Positions 50,367-62,470 of a DNA stretch of 64,000 nucleotides are shown here, piece by piece (the first letter of the stretch is position 1; every line of letters starts with the position of its first letter). The DNA lies in NCBI GenBank assembly GCA_034190875.2, contig CM067354.1, forward strand, positions 43,505,275 through 43,569,274, in the 5' to 3' direction. The translations under genes were made by a program, and so were the position numbers. The notes under the pieces were generated by a model. It made no database searches. It was not told the DNA's origin and saw only the letters and a list, made by a program, of their open reading frames with translations. This stretch comes from Urechis unicinctus. Lineage: Eukaryota > Annelida > Polychaeta > Xenopneusta > Urechidae.

Positions 50367-53300
50367 TGCATGGTATTGCACATCGAGTTACACCACCGAG
50401 TGTTTGACTATAATGCTGAATGCTATCCCTTAGATATTAACAAGGGATGTGTAATCAAACTCGATGTATTGAGGCGATGTATACTAGTAAAATTAGGTCG
50501 TTAACCTTACCTTGTCATCACTGAAGACATTTCGATCCCAATTTCACTAACATATGTTTTAAGTAAGTCATGGAGGAGGCATAGACGTAATCGGGTTCGA
50601 AAAGCTCCTTATACGAGCGAATGCTATCCTAGATGAAAAGCTGTTTTATGTGGTAACAGCTGTTACGATACGATACATTATGTATCTATATTTGATTTCA
50701 GCATTTGATGAATTAGTGTAGACTGCTTAAGCGTCTGCAAGCCCTAAGATCGTTAATTCTTTTCTACACTGTCACACTTACATAAAGCATCGATATATTT
50801 ATCTAATACACTAAATATCTGGTATGCATCTAAGCAGTAACTCAAAAAGTGGCGCTGAATAGGTGTGTGGTTGGAATTTGAACACTTTCAAATGGCTGAA
50901 GACAAAGTAACCAAGCATTGGTGAAGCATTGCAAGTGAATTATATAATTCCATGATTCATTATACAGAGCGATAAGTGAAGGTATATGTTGAAATTTCTA
51001 TACTATAGTTAGTTGTTGAATTAGTCACCAACTTGCGCAGGCAATGGCTAGAGTGAAGATGTCATTTTGAAACCTTTCAATAACAATTCATTAGACACTA
51101 GGCAACCCTTAAAATCTTTTGAGGATGTTTCTTTGCTAGCTTAATGGGAACAAAATGCAGATGCAAATATTTTATGTAGTTTTTTGGGTTGGACGAAATA
51201 TTTGTTGTCGCTAAAAGTAATCATATGGTATTAATCAGCTTTCAGATAGTAATGTGTGCTTCAACTTCGGTAGGTGCAATACTTGAGATATACAAGGGTC
51301 TTACATATATACATGCGTTGTGGTAAATGGTAGAACCAAAGTAATAAGTTCATTACGCCTAATTGCTAAACTACATAAGGCACCTTTCGATCAGCAAATA
51401 GTTTCGCTGACATTGTGAATTGCTCATGTGACATTTTGACTGTGATATCAAGAACTTCTCCTTTGCCGTATTTGTCGTCAGGTTATCAATTAATGATAGG
51501 CACAAACATACTATTCGAAAGGAAAACTGTAGTATGGTTTTATTATGTATGCCTTCAGATAACAGAATATGACAGGATTTACTGTAATAAAAAAATGCAA
51601 TTATGGTTAATTTCGACTTAGATCGCAATGTTGCTCGCAAATATTAGATGTTATTAACATACATACATCGGGCTATTCGAACACAAAATGAATGTAAAGT
51701 TATGTCCCTAGAGGTTTCTAGCATTACTCATTACTCATATCATTCATAATGCCAGAAATGTAACGTGCATCAATTGTGGTAAAGGGATTACACGAAAAGA
51801 GGCTCACAAAAGAAAGTAGCATTAATCTCAATGCATGACATTGGAGATGATTGGTGCTCTTTGCGGCTAATATGATTGGTAATTGCGTTACCTAAATATG
51901 ATAAAATTAAACTGATATTCCATAAAAGAAACAGTTGCTGTTACCAAATGAGCTTCCGAATATCCCAGATGCGACTCGATGCATCTCGGATATGTTTCGC
52001 TATCCCGGATATGGTCAATCTGCGGTGTCCAGGACAGGTCACGACTTTGTTGTCCAAGTTCTCATTATTGGTAAAACGCTTTTGTAAATACAACGTTTCT
52101 TTGTCATACATCCAGATAATAGCAATTCAAGTTAAAATGCATTTTATATAGAGACGAATCATTTTTTGAATGCGTCTGCATTCCCTTAACGAATTTTAAA
52201 ACAGCAATGCTTTTGGTATGCTATTCCCTATATGTATTCTTTAAATATTCCCTTATGCTAACGAGTGTTACAAATATTATGATGTTGTCATTTTGCCCTT
52301 CCCTGTATACACTTTTCCCATAACAAATTAACCCACTTCAGCACCAGATTGCCTCTGAAACCGACTTTTAACCAGACCATGACAGCTCTTTTTACATCCC
52401 TGATAAAAAATTATTGCCTAAATCCTGTGTGAGCTATAGAACTGTCATGATTGCTTATGCGGTGAAATCAGTTGAACAGTGTGGCTTTGCTAGAGCGGAT
52501 TTGAAGTAACATGCTGGTCTACTCGCAATGAAGGCATCCAGTTATGAATGCTGAAAGGCGAGGTGTCGGTCGGTGGGGATAAATCAACGATTATTGCCCT
52601 ATATAGAATCAGGTGACTTTCCCCAAAACCCGTCATCAAAGCACTGCATTTTTGAATGCATGTCAAATTAGGATGTTTTAACAAAATTAGCCTAAAACTT
52701 GCCATTTATGAAGGAAATAAAAGAGACTCAAATATTTCATTAAAAACTTACATCAGTAAAATTCGCAAGAAGGAATGTTGATATCCTTAAAATTATAAAC
52801 ATCAATGAGTAATAGTCACAGAAGTCATTCATAGCTGGCTTACCGCCAAGAAGTAAATACAAAACATCAGTTCATTGACTATCCTTCTTGGATACAGTGC
52901 CAATCTGACTAGAACCTCAATGTGTCGCTCAATCCTAGACTCACTTTTCATTAATTACCTCTTCACTGACAAAATCCTCTACGATTGACTCTTTCTTTCA
53001 CCCAAACATCTGTACCAATAACACCTTATTTATTGAGTTGATGTAGCCGCAAAACCAATTTATGCTATACTATAACAGAAGCAGGATTTACGCGACCACT
53101 TACATGTTTAACTTAAATAACGTTTTGTATCTGACAGAGGCAATACAGAGCCCTACAACCAACCTTCAATGTGATATAAACTTCATGCCCTAGAGCCACC
53201 GTGTCAATAACGTACTTTTATAACCGATACAAAAACGCCAGCATGACAAATAGCACGGCCAATCTCCGCCTGTGTTGTGCTTCATTGCGTTCCGTAATGT

Positions 53301-55432
53301 CGGTCATCTGAGACTATCTGTCTATTGTTCCATGTTGTATGGGGTAACTATTTATGTGTAGCGTCTATACATGAGATATCATAATTGCAACATTACTGCC
53401 AAATAGAAATGCTTAATTAGAGTAATAAAAGCTCTAACACATTGATAGATTATTCAAAATAGCAGTAAGTTGTATGTCTGCTCATTGCATTATTATAAGC
53501 TGGTTTTATTAATCATAATTACATTGACACCGGACGAGAAAGGTGAAGCATGTCATTCATCAATTTGGAAACATTTGGAATCGTCCAATGAGAAAAGGTT
53601 GACACATGCTTCCTACCATTGGATATTATATTATCATTTTAATCAGAAGAATGTCATGGTCTTTTACAAACACTAGCACGATGTCAAATTTATTATTGTT
53701 ATCTTTTTATCAACATTAATGCGTCAAGCATTCCTTACCTACCGTATTGAATGGACTGATAATGGCCCTTGAGGATAGTACCATAGATGTGACTTGTAGT
53801 CTTGGAGTCATGCACATTTATAACATGCCATATGAATGTACGCAGGCGACGTCATTATCCCATTCGAGATTGCCCAAAACATGACTATATTCTATGATTG
53901 TGGAAACTCTTGTCACGCACTGTTGTCTATAACCAGGCGAATTCTAATAATATCGCAACGTCACATGATTTAGACCGCCAGGGTATATCTTAGTATGGAT
54001 ATTGATGTTTTGGCGGATATCTAAGAATTTCATGAATTCTTCTTCATTTGTTGTGATATAAAGCAGTATATATAAGTTAAAAACATATTTGTTTATGAAT
54101 CCTTCTGGAATCTTTTGTCAAGATGCGAAGACCAATGAATAAGATCAATGGATGAGAATATGCTTAACATCGCTGAGTAGGGCATAATCGATGATTTCTT
54201 AGTTTCGCAGAGATATATGCTTTTCCATGGCTTACAATCAGTATCATGCTCAGCGCCCCAGTTAGGTAGGACTACGAGTCATCACAATTAGCGCCAACCA
54301 GGAGAGTATTTTCAGGTGGATTGGGGTAATTTTGGCTTACTTCGGCAGCTTCCCCACGATCGTCTGTATATCATGCACGAATAAATCAAGGCTTACTATC
54401 TTTTACTAATTAAGTATGCCCAACTAATCAATTTGTGACATAATTTCTATATTAAAAGAATGTATTACAAGGCAAGTTAGTGCCATGCTGAGGATTTGGG
54501 AAGGTTAATATACAGGCTTATTGCTTTGTATGAGGAAAATGTGCGATAGCAAAAGCTTAAATTTGATTACTAAGGCTTGAACACACACTGACCAAACCGT
54601 GGCTTAGTACAGACGAGGTCGATAATCTATTTATTGTTAAATCTGGCGCAATTATGAAATGGTGATTGGAAAGTATAATGGCAGCATTTTTCCGTGCCAT
54701 ATGACATATCATATATAGCGCAGTGTTGCAGCTATGGCGGAGTTGTTGCGTCTTATCGATGAGGGTTGTGATATGGGACAGCATTTAAATAATAATGCCA
54801 GAATTTCTGTAAATTGCAATAATTTGTATGTGATTCCTACGTTCTAGAATCACTACATGTTGCCGTGTGGCACATTAATTAAACAATAGAAAAACAAAAT
54901 CAAGCTTTTTGTGTGGTCATCACACGACTTGTTCAATAATCATAATGCAACAGTAGTTATATATCAATTTGAGATATGGCATCGCCATCGTCGTTAGGCT
55001 ATTTTTAGTGCCGTTAATTCCATCAGCAATGGTATAAATAGAGCGGATATCGATTCTTTTGCGATATACTGATATATCCTGTTGCCATAGTTTAACGGTT
55101 GATTCATAGTTCATATGTTACAAAAAGGCACCCTAAATATAACAGCCAGCTACAGGGGTATTGGCACATATCATGCGTATCATCTATATGTATTTTAGAT
55201 GTACACAGCTCAGCAATCAAAGATGCTTTTGATGAACATTTGTCTGATTTATCACATAACAAATTAGTAGTTTACTGCTCTCGACATGTCATTAAGACAG
55301 ATGCCAATATAAGCACGACTCATGTACCTCTGAGTAGAAGAAATACATTATAGTCGGATACTTTTAATGGTATGCTTCATTTCACTATACATCAGTTCTT
55401 ATTCTAATATGTATAATTTACGCATATTTATC
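50367..55432 (+). repeat. Tandem array unit U2 (~5.1 kb)
   Basis: Collinear copy of U1 (see pairs there). It lacks the first ~280-740 bp of the unit as seen in U1 and U3, apparently lost around the retrotransposon insertion. It holds R1 copy F and no intact gene. Confidence 0.8.
52925..53510 (-). repeat. Repeat R1, copy F (in U2)
   Basis: Same core deletion as copies E and G (the AP(T/S)NT segment is absent, GACAGAGGCAATACAGAGCC). This groups the three array copies apart from A-D and H. No usable frame. Confidence 0.65.
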
Positions 55433-56664
55433 GGCGGTAGATGTCTAACGCAGGGAAATGTTTGGTACTAATAAACAGTATCACAAAGCAAATGCATTAT
55501 CAAAAAACAAACAAACACATAAACATAAGCAATGGTGGATGGATTGTGGTCATGTATTCCTATAAAGCTTGGCGGCATTATGTGTAATCTGATGATGAGA
55601 TCAGTCGACGCAACTAAGAGCAAATAACATTGCTTCGGGCCATCAGTGTAAATTGGGCGTGTTTTCCAAGACGTGCATGTGTATTTATCACAAAACAATC
55701 AAGGGCCCATTATCGCAAGTGACAAATGTGTATTGAATGCGTCCAATGGTATTGTTTTAGAAATGCCATTCTGTCGTCATGAAGATACTGTCCCATTATC
55801 AAAGCCATGCGCTTGTGTGTATGTACATTCTCGAAGGTTCATTGTACCATTTGATATGCAAAACAAATATTGTATACTTAATCTATTTCCATGTCTGTGT
55901 ATTCGTTATATGGGACAATGCACGTCACAAATATTGCAATCTACCACATGTGAATAATCCGGTTCTTTTGCCATCATCTCTTTAGGGATATAGGGGATAT
56001 CGGACGCAAGATTACCAAGCGAGATTGTGTTCTGCATCAATGAGGCACAAAATGCAATCTACATTGTATGAACTCAGCTAGGCCAAACCAATTTGGGAAC
56101 TCACAGTACGGATTAATACCGGCTAGCAACTTTCTGTCACTCCACATTATCGTTGATCGACTAGGTCGTGCATGGTATTGCACATCGAGTTACACCACCG
56201 GTGTTTGACTATGATGCTGAATGTTTTAAGTACATATTAACAAAAAAAGGGTAATCAAAATCGATGTAAAAAACTATGTTATCTAGTAAAATTTGGTTAT
56301 TAACCTCACCTTGTCATCACTGAGAACAAATATCGAAGCCAATTGCACTAACGTTAGTTTTAAAAAGTCATGGGGGTGATAAACAGTGTTTCGATGCACT
56401 TTAAATGCAGTTTACAGCGGCCCATAAATACATTCATGAACAGCAAAATCCTGATTACTATTCGGCGTCTCGCATACAGATAACCAGATGATGAAATTAA
56501 ATATCTATAAACCAATACTTTCCTGACCTTTTAAGCATGGCTTATCGAATGTACTTTGCGGTAAGTACCATATTTAAGAAACGAAGCGTGACGTAATCGG
56601 GTTCGAAATCCTCCTTATACGAGCAAATCCGAAAACTTGAGGTACCAAATGGTACCGAATGATG

Positions 56665-56932
<268 letters not shown>

Positions 56933-57184
56933 TTCAATAACAAGGCGCCAATATTTTTTGTTCTGTTCGCTTGCATATACAGAACATTCTCCGAATAATG
57001 ACATTAGCTAAGTATCTGTGAAATATTGTCTTACGTTCAATAGACATAATTTTTCGAATGATTTGTCTGATATCATAGCTGGCTTACCACCAAGAAGTAA
57101 ATATAAAACATCAGTTCTTTGACTAGCCTTCTCGGATATAGTGCCAAACTGACTAGAACCTCAATGTGTCGCTCAATCCTAGAC

Positions 57185-57600
57185 TCACTTTTCGTTAATT
57201 ACCTCTTCACTGACTAGATCCTATCCGATTGTCTCCTCTCTCATTCACCCGAACCTGTTCTTCTTTTCCCAATGTGAGCCAGCTCATCACAACCCTCTGT
57301 AGCAATATTACATTATTTATTGAGTTGATTCTACCGCAAAACCAATCTAGGTCGTTCTATAACAGAATCAGGATGTACGCGACCATTTACATGTTTTCCT
57401 TAAATGACGATGTGCATCTGACAGAGGCAATACAAAGCCCTACAGCAAATCTTCAATGTTATATATGCCCTCATGCCCTTGAGCAACCAAGTCGATACCG
57501 TACCGATACCGTTTCATTGCGATCCGTGGTGTCCGTCATATAAGACTATTTGGCTATTGTTCTGTGTTGTAGGGGGCAACTATTTATATGTAGTGTCTTT
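57185..57600 (-). repeat. Repeat R1, copy G (in U3)
   Basis: Third array copy with the shared core deletion. Ends near 57600 at GCAACTATTTATATGTAGTGTC (compare 53350). Confidence 0.6.
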
Positions 57601-57610
57601 ACATGAAATA

Positions 57611-58717
57611 GTTAAGCTAAGACGATAATAGAGCTTTCAGAGACCCTAGTCAAGGCATCTCTCAATAAACGCGTGAACAACAACCTGAACAATAAGGTAA
57701 GGCTTTGATGAATCTTATTGAAGATATAAGGAACTTACAACCGCTTGAAAAGTTGTCTTATTATTATGTATCTGTAGCCGATATTATGGGTGAAACTGAC
57801 CCATGGCACAAAGGGGGGGGGATGGGAATAAGGAAAACAACGAATATTTTTTAATTTAAGAGTGATTGTAACAGTATAAGCTAGACTTGTCAAGATACTT
57901 CTCAGTGATAAGCAGGTGGAAGGAAAACCAAGTAAAATATAGTCGATTGTGAAAATGAAATGATGATGCAGTCTTTTGACGAGAGTGTAAGGTTGTAACA
58001 AACAAACCATTTGGACAAATAGTGAGAGTGTAAAGTTGTAACATCACACCATACTGACAAATAGTGCCATAGTCTTATGATACATTGGTGTTACTCTACC
58101 AATCTAGATTTAAAAAGTCCTTAACACATGTTACATATATAAACTCATGCCAATAAATCTTCCGTAAAGTCAGACAATGTATATAATGCACACTTTGTAT
58201 TCATTCTCCCTCCACTGCTATATTTAAGACATCACAATATACCATAATGCAGAATTGAGTCATTGAAGTTGGCAACACTTCCGTCAAAGCATTTGCGTTG
58301 TGTTCGTTTTTATATTTGCAGAGAAATCACGTTTTTTAAATGCTATTTTTGTGTAATTATACGTTTTAATTATGCAAATCTAGGAGGAAATTTGTCAGAG
58401 CCGAACCTTCACAAAGAGTCAGTGAATTCGCAACAAGCAACAAAAAAACACTCAATCATTCCAATATTTCACATGATTAAATATTATCATTGACCAATAC
58501 CAATAAAACCGGATTTGTGACAAAGGGGTGTGGCTTCATTCGATGCAAATGGCGCTATACCGTCAAAGTCAATCCATTGTGTCAGTCACCATTGTACTAT
58601 TTTGCAGATGTATTAGCACACAACGCCAGCAATTATCAAGTAACGACCTTTGTGTGACAATCACCATGGCGAAGAAATGTCTGTCACAAAAACATCGGTT
58701 AGCGATGACATTTTTTC
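57611..58717. other. Noncoding interval before KCNMB copy 2
   Basis: AT-rich, with a short G-run near 57812. Nothing recognised. Similarity to the KCNMB copy 1 locus begins only at ~58718 (CAAGATGGTAACTTGTAG). Confidence 0.5.
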
Positions 58718-58770
58718 AAGATGGTAACTTGTAGGGGTCGAGAAAGCGTGTATGTGTGCTGCTGATTATT

Positions 58771-58812
58771 TCGCCCCCCCCCCCCACCCCCAATCCCCCA
58801 ACCCCCAAACCC
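58771..58812 (+). repeat. C-rich insertion upstream of the KCNMB copy 2 promoter
   Basis: A run of C with scattered A and T, absent from the otherwise nearly identical copy 1 flank, which reads GCCCCCTGCTGG at that place. It lies ~50-90 bases upstream of the TATA box. Confidence 0.85.
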
Positions 58813-58861
58813 CTGCTGGCTCCACAGCATCGCGACTTGCTCGGTGCCCTGCTGCAGGGCG

Positions 58862-58896
58862 TATATAAGCGCCACACCGAACTAGAAGCTGTCACT
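58862..58896 (+). promoter_or_regulatory. Core promoter of KCNMB copy 2: TATA box and initiator
   Basis: TATATAAG at 58862-58869 and TCACT at 58892-58896, with A at 58894 as likely +1, 32 bases from the TATA start. Identical to copy 1 across this stretch. Confidence 0.6.
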
Positions 58897-58958
58897 GCAG
58901 CAGCCACGCCGGGGCATTCGCAGACAAGCTCTTTCATATCCTCGCCTTGCACAGCAAC

Positions 58959-59003
58959 ATGCCCGCTGCAGAATCAGGTAATAAAGCAACAAATGTTGAT
59001 TGA
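58959..59003 (+). CDS. Upstream 14-codon ORF in the KCNMB copy 2 leader
   Basis: The same 14-residue frame as in copy 1 (MPAAESGNKATNVD), ending 32 bases before the main ATG at 59036. Because the whole region is near-identical between copies, its presence in both is not evidence of selection. Confidence 0.4.
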   Translation: MPAAESGNKATNVD

Positions 59004-59035
59004 AGATTAGAAAAATAATCCGATGAATATCAAAC

Positions 59036-60451
59036 ATGGAAGACAGCGAGGAAGGTGCGTTTTGCCAAATTGATGAAAATACCACGCAAGAGAACCGAGC
59101 TTTAGTAGAAGATACACCTTTAGTGATTGAAAACTGCGACCATGACACTGGGTCCTATGCCAACGAAGAGCACCCTTTACCTGTGCACTTTACACAGGAT
59201 ATACCGACGTTTAGAATGACAGTTGAAGATGTGGACCGATATTATACCGTCACTGGAAGCATCAAAGGATGCATAACATCTCGGCCATGCAGCGTGTGTC
59301 TGTATCTATTTTTATCCCTCGTGATTCTTTGCAGTCTCGTGTCTCTGATGGTGATCTCGTTTCTCGTCACTGCCCCATACATGAGAGCAGCTCAGTTTGT
59401 CAAGACACAGTGTACTAGTGTAGGTATGGTGTACGCTACAGGTGAGGAGAGGTGTTCGTGTGGTAAAGGCTGCTCATCACATTATCCGTGTATTATCATT
59501 ACTGTCAATTTCACGGATACCAGTAACATTACCCACGAGGCGTACCTGGCCAATGATGAAAGGGCACTGCATAAAAAGGTATCTATTATCAACTATCGAT
59601 CGTGAATCTAAATGCGATGGATCTCATTTAAGAGATCGCAAAAAGACGAGCAGTTATCAATCATGTGCTCATTTCTAGATTTTGTCTGCAGACAGATTAA
59701 AATATATTTCGGAAAGATTATTTCCAAGAATATCAAATAATTCGTTTTGCAATAAAAACGTGACAAAGAATATCAAATAAATCACGGAGACTCACTGTCA
59801 TTTTTGAACACTGTAGTGTGCTTGTCTCAGCGGAACTGAATACTCAACGAAGCTCCCTGTTATAGTAATGATAGTGACCGTGTCCATTGATCCCATTCCT
59901 TCTCTATCATATTACCAGAAAAAATTACTCAGAAACATACATGCATATTTAGAGTAGTTTTGTCTCCGCATAGAACATTTCCACACCAACATAATAATAG
60001 CTCTCTATTTCAATTAGAAATCACCAAGCAAAATCACCATTGGGGTCGCTGATGTGTATTGTGCTTTGTTGGTAATACACGGACATTATATTTACTATAA
60101 ATAGCCTTCTCTTCATCTATTTGTATCACCTTTGGAGCAGAGACTTTTGTGCATATTCATCATGTTTTGTATGAAATTGCGGTTTCTTTTCAGTGCTCCT
60201 TCTATCCTCGCTGTCAGAGTTCAGAATCCGAGAACAGGGAGACAGTTCGTCAGTTTGCCCGGAAGTTTGCTCTGTCCAACGACACCTTGCATTGTCTCCA
60301 TAACCCGCATAAACCAAACGAGGTGATCAGGAAACGTCGATATCGTCTGTATCACGTGTTACACGGGATGCTATGGACCTCTTTCGTTTTTCTTCTCTCA
60401 TTTACGCTTATCAGTCTGCTATATAGGATCCGCGGGTGTGAGCTGACATGA
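59036..60451 (+). CDS. BK channel beta-subunit-like protein, copy 2 (two exons: 59036-59578, 60194-60451)
   Basis: Second KCNMB-family gene, inverted relative to copy 1 and transcribed away from it. It has the same 266-residue architecture: acidic cytosolic N-terminus, two membrane helices (~86-113, ~233-258), and a loop with eight cysteines and three N-glycosylation sequons. The predicted role is to modulate gating of the Slo1 BK channel pore at the plasma membrane. Exon 1 (181 codons) appears identical in DNA to copy 1. Exon 2 differs by several synonymous changes and one replacement (Lys for Ile at 228, in the segment just before helix 2). Splice sites are AAG|GTATCT and TTTCTTTTCAG|TGC, phase 0, intron 615 bp. 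Both copies are intact, and mostly silent change in exon 2 suggests that both are, or were until recently, under selection. Confidence 0.85.
59579..60193 (+). other. Intron of KCNMB copy 2
   Basis: GT-AG intron, 615 bp, dissimilar to the copy 1 intron except for ~60 bases before the acceptor (TTTGTGCATATTCATCATG). Confidence 0.8.
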
Positions 60452-60775
60452 CGTCATGACATGGCAGCGCTTGAACGCTTTGACATATGCGCTGAAGTAA
60501 ATCGGGAAAAGGTGGCGCTTATGACGACTATGACGGACCATGTTGATCAATGTTGATCTTGTGCTCGGCATTCCCCATGCTGAAAAGCACTTGGTGAATA
60601 TATTTACTAAATGTAAGTGTACTTTTTAGGAGTAAAGGCTGACATTTGCTTCAACGGGTGAATATGTGCACAATATAATGGTGCACTTATAGATACTAGG
60701 GGCTAATATTAACTTCATATTGGACTTGCTTGGGGAACAGAGTATATGTAGTTAATTATGTGTCAATGCTTGTTT
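60452..60775 (+). repeat. 3' flank shared by the two KCNMB loci
   Basis: Matches the reverse complement of ~32858-33158 with indels: GTGCACAATATAATGGTGCACTT, ATATTGGACTTGCTTGGGGAAC and AGAGTATATGTAGTTA. Strong similarity fades past TGTGTCAATG at ~60770. Confidence 0.8.
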
Positions 60776-61679
60776 GCGTGTTGAAACATAAAATGTCTGC
60801 ACAATATATAGAAATCCAGCCAGATTCTGTGTCTGAATGACGCATCAAGGAGTCTATCTCCCTTTACATATCTCCAATCAGCAATCTGTAACTGTAATGC
60901 CCGGCGGGGGAAATTCCGTCGCCCCTATTGCACAAATCACCTCAACGCCTCTCTGTGTTTCATTAAATATTCCTTTGCAAGAACAACAAACCTCTCGGGA
61001 AATACAATAGGTAAAATAATCAAAAGCGAAGACCAATGCGCCCATATATCTTATTGTTGTAGACATCAAAATAAGCATCATTCCCAATATCACTGACTTT
61101 TCGTTATTTGGCTTTTCACATAAAGCATATGAATAATAGATGTTGTGACCTTCCAAGCCACTTTCAGTGATAAAAGCCAATTAATGCATTCTGCACCCAA
61201 AACAACAACTTTTTTATCAATAAACGAAATTAAATTTTTAGAAAGAAATTCCGTGGCCAAATACTGTACAATTTGATAGGAGATGTGTTGTATCTTTCCG
61301 CCAGTCTCGTTTGCATTCAGTTTATTTGTTCTAGGTAAACTTAAATGGTACTCGTGAGCAAAGCTAATGCTTCACATTGTCTGCTGATGTCACAGCCGAA
61401 TTTTGTATGGTTTTGGTAAGTTAGTCTCGTCCACTTTGGTCTGGATGTTTCCGGGTGAACACTCGGGTTTAGTATGATATACGATTTGTTATGAAGTAGG
61501 TGAGAATTTATTCACGAGATATAACGTTAGTGGCAATGTAAGAGTCACTGTCAGGTGGAATGATATGTTCTGAGTATGCTGTTTGCATAGATTAAATGTG
61601 CAACATTGCATGGGTTTATGCAGGTCATAAACTGATATGCTGCTTTTATCATAGTGTGCTAACTATAGTGTTCGCGCAT
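60776..61679. other. Noncoding interval with one unassigned open frame
   Basis: A 100-codon minus frame (60878-61180) has an ATG, two hydrophobic stretches and several cysteines, but I do not recognise it and no splice partner or promoter is apparent. Weak similarity to 32130-32860 (reverse complement) and to 45860-46000 suggests further decayed duplicate sequence. Confidence 0.4.
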
Positions 61680-62470
61680 CTAATATTCATATTTCTCCAG
61701 AACCACTGACCACCTCTTCCCTCATCTACTCCTCCGTGACTCGCCCTTTCTTGACTAGCTCTCCTGGCTATTGCTCCTCTCCCACTCGCAATTCCTTGAG
61801 TAGCTCTATCATTGGCAACCTTCTCCAGAATCAGCTCATCATTGACCAGCTCCTTTCTAACTCTCTCCTCTCCCATCACACTTAACTAGCTCTCCTCTTC
61901 CCCACGCGCACCAGGTCGTCGCGACATGCCGCACGGGGCGATACCGTTGAAATGATTCTTCCTCAAAAGAATCTATGCTGTTCTATAACTGATGCACAAT
62001 CTAGGCGATCATTTACGTGTTTTACTTTAATGACGAAGCGCATCTGACAGGTTATGTTTGTGGGAGCACAATCAGAGGCAATGCAGAGCCCTACATCCAA
62101 TCTCCACAATAAAAGTTGCCTCATGTACCTTACCGCTGCTCCTCATTATATTCAATATAAAAGATTCAGCTGAATGAGGAATATCATTGCAATGTGACGG
62201 ATGACCGATCTCCGCTTGTGTTGACATACATAGCGTTCCGTGCTATTGGGAATCAAATACTATCTATTGGCTGTATTATGAAATGTTGTTTTGGGTAAAC
62301 TCTGTGTCGGTAGTGTCCCTTCGAGCAACAAGACGAACGCCTCGTTGCTGCGTTTATAAAACACATTAGCATAATTGACATTCAAACCTTTGATGGATCA
62401 GTCAAAACAGTATGTCTTTGTGTGTTTCCTTGTTGCATTATAGCCAGCTGGTTGTATAAGTAATCATTTT
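61680..62470 (-). repeat. Repeat R1, copy H (mirror partner of copy C)
   Basis: On the minus strand one frame reads WRLDVGLCIASDCAPTNITC, then QMRFVIKVKHVNDR and ASVIEQHR before a stop, then RRII-like and DDLVRVGKRRAS. It is the longest surviving version of the R1 frame. Convergent with KCNMB copy 2, ~1.2 kb past its stop. Confidence 0.65.

Noticed and set aside
48287-50407. Plus-strand open frames within the retrotransposon
   Set aside because: Antisense to a clear reverse transcriptase with motifs A, B and C.
56590-56640. GGGTTCGAAATCC near 56601 as a tRNA or SINE B box
   Set aside because: One base too long for the consensus, no A box or cloverleaf upstream, and the sister copy at 50598 lacks the match.
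60878-61180. 100-codon minus frame as a membrane protein gene
   Set aside because: Hydrophobic stretches are common in AT-rich frames; no homolog recognised and no supporting signals.
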